This document shows positions 16,731 to 21,747 of a DNA stretch of 26,295 nt, piece after piece. Source of the DNA: HGM11788 sp964654945. GTDB lineage: Bacteria; Bacillota; Clostridia; Lachnospirales; CAG-274. The stretch's first letter is position 1; the number at the start of each line of letters is the position of its first letter. The stretch is from NCBI GenBank assembly GCA_964654945.1, contig CAZZLN010000023.1, positions 1-26,295 on the forward strand, given 5' to 3'. The position numbers were made by a program, and so were the translations under genes. The notes under the pieces are model-generated. The model was not told the origin of the DNA. It saw only the letters and a program-made list of their open reading frames with translations, and made no database searches.

Positions 16731-17642
16731 TTATAAAAGTTCAAATGAATTATAAACCTGTTTAATTTCTGCTTTTGTTGCAAGCATTTCTGAAAATGCG
16801 CTTGCGCTTCCTGCGGATAATCCCATTTTGAAAGCATGTGCATAATCGTGCTTTTCACACCAGCCGGCAATAAATCCTGCAACCATAGAATCGCCTGCAC
16901 CGACCGAATTTTTGACAATTCCCTTTGGTGCGTCGCTCATAAGCACATCTCCTGTTTCCGTTATAAGCACTGCACCTTCACCTGCCATTGATATAAGAAC
17001 ATTTCTTGCACCTTTTTCCTGAAGCTTTTTTGCATAGGGAACAACCTCCCTGCGAGTTTTTAATGTTACCGAAAATATTTCTCCAAGCTCATGGTTATTT
17101 GGTTTAACAAGGAACGGCTTGTGTTCAAGCACATTAAGAAGCAAATCCTTTGTTGCATCAACAGCAATCATAATATCTCTGTCGGAAAGCATTTTCATAA
17201 TATCGCTGTAGAGCGAATCTGAAAGAGAAGCCGGAATGCTTCCTGCAAGAATAAGAGTATCACCGTCTTTTAGCGTATTTATCTTTTTTAAAAGCTCTGA
17301 TATTGCCCCTTCATCAATTACAGGGCCGACAGCGTTGATTTCCGTTTCCTTGTCTGACTTTATTTTTACGTTTATTCTGGAAATTCCTTCTTTGAGTTCA
17401 ATGAAATCACTTCTGCATCCAAATGCCTCAAAGCTTCGTTTTATTTCCTTACCCGTAAATCCCGCAATAAAACCGAGTGCAGTATTTTCTATGCCCAAAT
17501 TACTCAGAATTGTTGAAACATTCAGTCCTTTCCCTCCGGGCAAGAGCTGCTCATAGCTTGCACGGTTTGTCATTCCCGGCTGAAGGTTTTCCACTCCTAT
17601 CGCATAATCAATAGCTGGATTAAATGTAACCGTATAAATCAT
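16731..17642 (-). CDS. fruK: 1-phosphofructokinase
   Basis: FruK phosphorylates fructose 1-phosphate to fructose 1,6-bisphosphate, feeding glycolysis. It is a 303-residue PfkB/ribokinase-family protein. The N-terminus MIYTVTFNPAID is typical of 1-PFK, GGKGLNVS spans 36-43, and the catalytic motif VGAGDSMVAGF (247-257) carries the catalytic base D251. The ATG overlaps the fruR stop codon (ATGA), indicating coupled translation. Tagatose-6-phosphate kinase is a related alternative, but the adjacent fruA makes 1-PFK much more likely. Confidence 0.95.
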   Translation of the reverse strand: MIYTVTFNPAIDYAIGVENLQPGMTNRASYEQLLPGGKGLNVSTILSNLGIENTALGFIAGFTGKEIKRSFEAFGCRSDFIELKEGISRINVKIKSDKETEINAVGPVIDEGAISELLKKINTLKDGDTLILAGSIPASLSDSLYSDIMKMLSDRDIMIAVDATKDLLLNVLEHKPFLVKPNNHELGEIFSVTLKTRREVVPYAKKLQEKGARNVLISMAGEGAVLITETGDVLMSDAPKGIVKNSVGAGDSMVAGFIAGWCEKHDYAHAFKMGLSAGSASAFSEMLATKAEIKQVYNSFELL

Positions 17643-18406
17643 AAAACATTCCTCTTTTCATTGCTTTTTGCCAAAATAATATTTTCGCAGGTTTCATATC
17701 CTTTTACTGCTTTTTCCGTTATTATAACGGCATCGTTAAAATCCGCAAAGCCTACCGGACTTATCAAGTCGAATTTTGAGGAGTCCGCAACGATATACGG
17801 CATTTTACAATTTCTGAATGATATTCTTTTTACGCCTGCCTCCTCACGGTCAGGTGTGGTAAAGCCTGTCTTTTTATGAATTCCGTTTGTACCCCAGAAA
17901 CCTATTGTAAAATTGTAGCGGGAAAGGGTTTCAAGCGTTTCCGTTCCGACAATAGCTTCTGTTGTGCTTTTAAGTCTGCCGCCGACAAGATAAACCTCAC
18001 ACCCTATATGTGAAAGTTTATACGCATGATTTACAGCGTTGGTTACATAAACAGCATTTTTTTCTGTGATACAGTCAATTATAAATTCTGTTGTAGTTCC
18101 CGCATCTATATATATAAAATCATCTTTTTTTATAAGTCCTGCCGCATATTTGGCTATAAGCTTTTTTTCAGATATGTTTGTAATGCGTCTGTCTGAAATT
18201 TCATCATCACGCATTTTAAATGATGTGTTTACAGACATTGCTCCTCCGTGAACCTTTATTATTTTTCCCGCTGCATCAAGGGTATTCAAATCACGCCTTA
18301 TTGTTGACTCTGATGCATTGAGATATTCCATAAGCTCCCGTGCCGTTACGCTGCCTTGTTCATTAACGCACTGAGTTATTTTTGACATTCTTTCCTCTGC
18401 AAGCAT
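17639..18406 (-). CDS. fruR: DeoR-family transcriptional regulator of the fructose operon
   Basis: This 255-residue DeoR-type repressor has an N-terminal winged helix-turn-helix (residues 6-56: VTARELMEYLNASESTIRRDLNTLD region, with the DeoR wing KIIKVHGGA). Its C-terminal sugar-phosphate sensing domain contains IYIDAGTTTEFI, VYLVGGRL and the DREEAGVKR motif. The likely effector is fructose 1-phosphate, as for other FruR proteins of this family. A clear AGGAGG precedes the start ATG by 7 bases. As the first gene of the operon it is presumably autoregulated, and candidate binding sequences lie 50-70 bases upstream. Confidence 0.93.
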   Translation of the reverse strand: MLAEERMSKITQCVNEQGSVTARELMEYLNASESTIRRDLNTLDAAGKIIKVHGGAMSVNTSFKMRDDEISDRRITNISEKKLIAKYAAGLIKKDDFIYIDAGTTTEFIIDCITEKNAVYVTNAVNHAYKLSHIGCEVYLVGGRLKSTTEAIVGTETLETLSRYNFTIGFWGTNGIHKKTGFTTPDREEAGVKRISFRNCKMPYIVADSSKFDLISPVGFADFNDAVIITEKAVKGYETCENIILAKSNEKRNVL

Positions 18407-18446
18407 TTTTTCGCCTCCTTTAACAGTATTCTCTTTTGATGATTAA

Positions 18447-18475
18447 ATTATAGCACTGTAATCAGTCAAAATCAA
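18447..18475 (-). promoter_or_regulatory. Proximal promoter P1 of the fru-pts operon
   Basis: On the minus strand, -35 TTGATT (18470-18475), a 17-base spacer and extended -10 TGCTATAAT (TATAAT at 18447-18452) lie about 40 bases before the fruR start. The match is strong by eye. Confidence 0.75.
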
Positions 18476-18478
18476 TCG
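18460..18478 (-). promoter_or_regulatory. Candidate FruR operator: TGATT direct repeats at 10-bp spacing
   Basis: On the minus strand TGATT occurs twice exactly 10 bases apart (rising from 18470-18474 to 18460-18464), preceded by CGATT sharing one base. The repeats overlap the P1 -35 element and spacer. One-turn-spaced direct repeats over the promoter suit a DeoR-type repressor. The assignment to FruR is inference. Confidence 0.35.
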
Positions 18479-18484
18479 TTTTCG

Positions 18485-18534
18485 TTCACAAAAAATCAAG
18501 GTCTTTTTTGTGAATACTGCACAAAAATTGTGCA
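18485..18534. promoter_or_regulatory. Interlocking palindromes upstream of fru P1
   Basis: Three overlapping inverted repeats are built from four alternating TTGTG/CACAA half-sites: TTCACAAAAAA (18485-18495) with TTTTTTGTGAA (18504-18514); TTTTTGTG (18505-18512) with CACAAAAA (18520-18527); and the palindrome TGCACAA-AAA-TTGTGCA (18518-18534). All arms are perfect. They may be protein-binding sites around -60 to -90 of P1, or alternative hairpins in the leader of the distal promoter P2. The factor is unknown; they do not match a cre box. Confidence 0.6.
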
Positions 18535-18569
18535 AATATCAATAATTTTACCTAATTATTAGAAAATCA

Positions 18570-18599
18570 AATATACTGCACGTGATTTAATTTCGTCAA
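18570..18599 (-). promoter_or_regulatory. Possible distal promoter P2 of the fru-pts operon
   Basis: On the minus strand, -35 TTGACG (18594-18599) and -10 TATATT (18570-18575) have an 18-base spacer. If used, the transcript would include the interlocking palindromes in a leader of about 155 bases before fruR. Confidence 0.45.
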
Positions 18600-18638
18600 A
18601 AACAGTCATTTAACAGCATTAAATGCAGTTTTTAATTG

Positions 18639-18738
18639 AAGCCGCATTCTATCAAATTTGTTTTAAACGAAGTTTATGGCTCTTTCGGTTTTGCTGTGCA
18701 AAATTCGCTTTGCGGCTTATATTGTTTTTTATTAGCAT
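18639..18738 (+). other. AT-rich non-coding stretch with a terminator-like long hairpin
   Basis: AAGCCGCA (18639-18646) pairs perfectly with TGCGGCTT (18711-18718). Inside, ATCAAATTTG and CAAAATTCG pair imperfectly, and a small AAAC-GAA-GTTT hairpin is present. A plus-strand T run follows. The shape could be a small structured RNA or terminator, but no promoter clearly precedes it. The rest of 18600-18876 is AT-rich with one possible plus-strand -10 (TATAAT, 18762-18767) that lacks a convincing -35. A 68-codon open frame (18636-18842) has no ribosome binding site. Confidence 0.3.
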
Positions 18739-18876
18739 TTTCAAATGATATAGAATTTTTATATAATATAGGCAATGATACTTTACAAGTGGCAGTGATT
18801 AGTATAAATAATTTTATCTTAGTTAGTATTAATTATGATTGAAATAGCTATTCAATTAAAAAGTTAAGCAGAAAGG

Positions 18877-19066
18877 ATGTATAAAGTGAGATGTATCCAA
18901 AGAAGCATCGGAAATGGTCTGTTAGGACAAGAGTGAGGTTTTCGGCTTTAAGGCTCATTGCTTTAAATGTGAGAAAGCTATTCAATCGGCATCACTTGTA
19001 ATGAGTGATGCCAAGCTTCTTGAAGCTAAGCTATACTATACAGATATTAAACAGCTTTTAGATTAG
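18877..19066 (+). pseudogene. Degenerate small protein gene (unrecognised, Cys-X2-Cys motif)
   Basis: Reading codons from 18890 on the plus strand gives DVSKEASEMVC, an in-frame TAG (18923-18925), then DKSEVFGFKAHCFKCEKAIQ and, continuously, SASLVMSDAKLLEAKLYYTD, IKQLLD and TAG at 19064-19066. The composition is strongly protein-like (mixed charged and hydrophobic, a CFKC knuckle). A GAAAGG ribosome binding site and ATG at 18871-18879 lie just upstream but in a different frame, so restoring the gene needs one frameshift and one sense codon for TAG. I do not recognise the family. It may be a decayed small protein or the tail of a mobile-element gene. The hairpin GGCATCACT/AGTGATGCC (18988-19012) lies inside and could instead be a terminator for the converging pilus operon, though no T run follows. 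Confidence 0.4.
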
Positions 19067-19070
19067 GGTT

Positions 19071-20834
19071 TTATTGTTTCAGCTCGCACCTTACCGCAAG
19101 CCTTGACGAGCCTGTGGGAGTGCAGGTAAACAATGTTAAATCCCACTCTCCCGAGGTCATTTCGGAAACCTCTTGGGGCGATAAAACCTCCGTTTCGCTC
19201 ACACAATAGTCAAAGACGTTTCCGTCAATGTCGGTAAAGACAACCTCATCTCCCCCTAACAGGGATTTTAAGGGGCTGAAGTGGGTTTTGTAGTTATGCC
19301 CCGCTATAACCATATTGTTTTTATAGACAGAGCCAAAATATCGGCAGGGTGCGGTGCGAAGGTTCTTATAGCTCCAATCGCTTATAACGGGCAAAGAAAT
19401 ATTGACAGAGGGAATTTCTATCTTGCCTATATAGCTTATTCCGTCAATATCCTCCGAGAGCATATCCATATCGGGGTTTAAAATATAATCGGGTATGACA
19501 GGCTCACCAACCTCCTCACTGTTAAGAGGTGTATCGAACTTCATAAGTAAAAGTGCATCTTCAGCCGCCTTTTCAGCTCTATTTTCATAATATATGTTTA
19601 ATGCCAAAAAAACTACGCAAGCCCCCAAAATGAGGAGTCCCGCCGCCTTTATTAACGGATACTGTTTCTTGCCGCTTTTTACAGCTCCCTTTTTCCCTTG
19701 AAAAACAACCCCCAAAAGAAACATAAATATCCCCAATGCAGCAAGAAAAGTTAAACGCACCCATGCCACACCTGTTTGGGGCAGCTTTTCACCGCTGTTT
19801 TTTAGCGTTTCTTTGTTTTCTGCGGGAGGTTCGGCTTTTTCCCTTTCTATGCTCTCATCTGCAGGATTATCAATCGGTGCTTGGTCGGCATCTTCATCAT
19901 CAGGCAGGTTGGGTATATTGGGGATAGCTTCTTTTGAATATCCGTCATTATCTTCTGGGTCTTTTCCTGTGATATGGCTTGAACCGCCGCCTGAAGTTTC
20001 TTTCTCAATATTTTTATTGTAGGTGTTTGTTACCAAAAAGGTAATTCCCTCTTTTTCTACCGTTACGGTATAATTTTGCGGTACTTCATCTTCCAAAAGA
20101 GTCCACTCGCCGTTATCTTCCAAATTTTCCCATATATACCGCCAATTGTTGTCTGCATTAAGCAAAACACTTTCAAATGGTTCTCCGTCTTTATAGAGGG
20201 TTACGCTTATTTCCGTAGGTATAGCTTCATCATCGGTGTTTTTCCACGCCTTTAATACCTTAATTGTTTTTTTATTATCATCGCTGCCGCTGCCGCTTCC
20301 GCCGCTGTTATATTTGCTTTCATATTTAATATTGCCGCTTGTTTCATAAACCCAACTGCCGTCTTTATAGCTTGGCAGACACACCAAAAAGGGCGTTGGT
20401 GTGAAGGTATAGCCGCCCCTTGAAAAGCTTTCTCCCGTCACAAGATAAAGCCCCGCTTTAAGTCCGCTGAAGGCTGCACAGCCTGAAACATCGGTATAAG
20501 CCGTCTTTTCGGGACTGATTGCGTCAGCCGAAACATAAGAATTTAAGGTCTGAGCCGCAGCTCTCCAGCCATCGTTATCAAGTCCGTCCAAATTCACCGC
20601 ATAGTCTGAAAAAGCTCCGCACAATGTAAATTTGCAGTCCTCGCTGACATCAGCCGTTTTGTATATTTTAAACAATACACCCTCTGCGGCAGAATCTTGG
20701 GGTTTAAAATACAAACTCAATGTGTTGTCGGCTTCAAGGTCAATAGCTTCATATGCAAGGACCTTTTGACAAAACAAAAGTGATATGCCCAAAATCAATA
20801 TAAAAAATATGCTCATATATTTTTTTAATACCAT
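19071..20834 (-). CDS. Basal-type pilin (Cna-B, LPQTG) fused to a C-terminal sortase domain
   Basis: One 587-residue polypeptide contains, in order: a signal peptide (1-28, ending VLAYE); an N-terminal pilin-like domain (about 30-170); a Cna-B domain (about 188-272, KTIKVLKAWKN start, candidate Lys, acidic WTLLEDE strand and Asn in VTNTYN for an isopeptide bond); an acidic Pro-rich linker (280-350); the sorting signal LPQTG (351-355); a hydrophobic helix (about 357-379); a basic loop KKGAVKSGKK (381-390); a second helix (393-416); and a sortase domain (about 460-587). Catalytic residues are H513 in VIAGHNYKTHF, C571 in LTLFTCTPTG and R578. The frame runs on upstream inside srtC, but GAGGTG lies 6 bases before the ATG at 20834. 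It follows srtC by 17 bases and is the last gene of the pilus operon. Inferred role: pilus base plus anchoring or incorporation sortase. The open frame shows no internal stop or frameshift. Confidence 0.88.
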   Translation of the reverse strand: MVLKKYMSIFFILILGISLLFCQKVLAYEAIDLEADNTLSLYFKPQDSAAEGVLFKIYKTADVSEDCKFTLCGAFSDYAVNLDGLDNDGWRAAAQTLNSYVSADAISPEKTAYTDVSGCAAFSGLKAGLYLVTGESFSRGGYTFTPTPFLVCLPSYKDGSWVYETSGNIKYESKYNSGGSGSGSDDNKKTIKVLKAWKNTDDEAIPTEISVTLYKDGEPFESVLLNADNNWRYIWENLEDNGEWTLLEDEVPQNYTVTVEKEGITFLVTNTYNKNIEKETSGGGSSHITGKDPEDNDGYSKEAIPNIPNLPDDEDADQAPIDNPADESIEREKAEPPAENKETLKNSGEKLPQTGVAWVRLTFLAALGIFMFLLGVVFQGKKGAVKSGKKQYPLIKAAGLLILGACVVFLALNIYYENRAEKAAEDALLLMKFDTPLNSEEVGEPVIPDYILNPDMDMLSEDIDGISYIGKIEIPSVNISLPVISDWSYKNLRTAPCRYFGSVYKNNMVIAGHNYKTHFSPLKSLLGGDEVVFTDIDGNVFDYCVSETEVLSPQEVSEMTSGEWDLTLFTCTPTGSSRLAVRCELKQ

Positions 20835-20851
20835 TTTTGTCACCTCGCTGC

Positions 20852-21652
20852 CTATCTGTACTTTATCATTACAATAATCATAATTATCAAAAAAATCGGA
20901 ATTGCAATAACAGTTGCAATTACCATAGGCTCTATTTGCAGAGCCTCCGCAGTCAGTCTTAAACCGTCCTTGCCATATATCCTCTGACCTCTCACCAAAA
21001 GCCTGTGAGAATTTATTCCATAAGGAGTACAGGTCATAAGGGTACAAAAATCACCGTTGCCTATAAGATTTAGCTGTCCTGCTTCCTCGGGAGTAACAAC
21101 CCTTATTTCATCTACCTGATAGGTTAAGGTTTCGTTTAAAATATACAGCTTAAATAAGTCACCCGGTTTAAGTCTGTCTAAATTTGTAAAGAGCTTTGCC
21201 GAAGCAAGTCCTCTGTGACCCGAAAGTATGCTGTGGGTGCCTGCACCGCCTATGGGCAGTGAGCTCCAGTCCAAATGCCCCACAGCGGTTTTTAAAACGC
21301 TGTCGCCTGTACCGTGATAAATGGGCAGAGATACCCTAATAGATGGGATTTCCACATAGCCCATCATTCCGTCACCGTTTAAATTCAAAAGAGATTCATA
21401 AGCTTCTCTTTGTTCATCAGTGAGGACCGCAAGTCCTCCTGTTTCAAAAAAATATCTGTTATAATCCTCACATTTCTTTAAAATTTCTGAATAGTCAATA
21501 TCGCTTAAAGCCGCAAGTGACCCTTCATAGTCCACAATAGCCTTTGTTTGGTGAAATGAATTATAATAATCTCCCGCAGAAGGATAAACCAAAAGAATAA
21601 GTCCGGCTGTTAATATTACAAGCAGCATTATTGTGGAAAAATTTTTTCTCAT
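20852..21652 (-). CDS. srtC: Class C sortase (pilus polymerase)
   Basis: This membrane transpeptidase joins pilin subunits through a sorting-signal threonine and a pilin lysine. It has 266 residues with an N-terminal membrane helix (about 8-26), the catalytic domain with His146 in ILSGHRG, Cys208 in TLMTCTPYG and Arg217, and a C-terminal membrane helix (about 242-264) followed by KYR. The second helix and the SGHRGL...FTNLDRLKPGD pattern are class C features. The usual DPF/DPW lid motif before the core is not visible: the equivalent stretch reads GGLAVLTDEQREAYE (72-86). The start is weakly defined. AAGGTGAG lies 12-20 bases upstream and GATGAGG directly before the ATG. It ends in TAG. Confidence 0.92.
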   Translation of the reverse strand: MRKNFSTIMLLVILTAGLILLVYPSAGDYYNSFHQTKAIVDYEGSLAALSDIDYSEILKKCEDYNRYFFETGGLAVLTDEQREAYESLLNLNGDGMMGYVEIPSIRVSLPIYHGTGDSVLKTAVGHLDWSSLPIGGAGTHSILSGHRGLASAKLFTNLDRLKPGDLFKLYILNETLTYQVDEIRVVTPEEAGQLNLIGNGDFCTLMTCTPYGINSHRLLVRGQRIYGKDGLRLTAEALQIEPMVIATVIAIPIFLIIMIIVMIKYR

Positions 21653-21682
21653 AGCCTCATCATCTCACCTTGTTTTTAAAAA

Positions 21683-21731
21683 ACTTTCCCCTGCAGCCTC
21701 CCTTTTAAGGGAGGCATTTTTTGGGGAAAGT
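21683..21731 (-). terminator. Nested hairpin with U-tract between major pilin and srtC
   Basis: Outer arms ACTTTCCCC (21683-21691) and GGGGAAAGT (21723-21731) enclose inner arms GCCTCCCTT (21696-21704) and AAGGGAGGC (21707-21715). On the minus strand the outer arm runs straight into TTTTTT, an excellent intrinsic terminator. Since srtC and the fusion gene lie beyond and no new promoter is obvious, it probably works as a leaky attenuator. The inner palindrome resembles intergenic repeats common in clostridia. Confidence 0.8.
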
Positions 21732-21747
21732 AAAGTCTTTTGGAGCA

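Noticed and set aside
18476..18492. cre-like (CcpA) site near TGTGAACGAAAACG upstream of fru P1
   Set aside because: Several conserved cre positions mismatch (G for A at position 4, A for T at position 10, G for C at position 14).
18636..18842. Open frame of 68 codons on the plus strand
   Set aside because: No ribosome binding site, overlaps the inverted-repeat element, and contains low-complexity Asn/Ile/Phe sequence expected from AT-rich DNA.
18923..18925. TAG as recoded (pyrrolysine-type) codon in the small plus-strand frame
   Set aside because: No supporting Pyl genes in view, srtC ends naturally in TAG, and a frameshift is also needed upstream, so decay is simpler.
18846..18986. Direct repeat AGCTATTCAAT (18846-18856 and 18976-18986) as possible insertion-site duplication
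   Set aside because: Eleven bases in AT-rich DNA, no terminal inverted repeats or transposase between them; chance is plausible.
18891..19001. 36-codon basic open frame (MYPKKHRKWSVRTRV...)
   Set aside because: Overlaps the more protein-like frame at 18890-19066. Its Arg/Lys richness looks like an off-frame reading.
20835..21047. N-terminal extension of the pilin-sortase fusion into srtC
   Set aside because: The extra 71 codons are the other frame of srtC, have no start signal, and would place the signal peptide internally.
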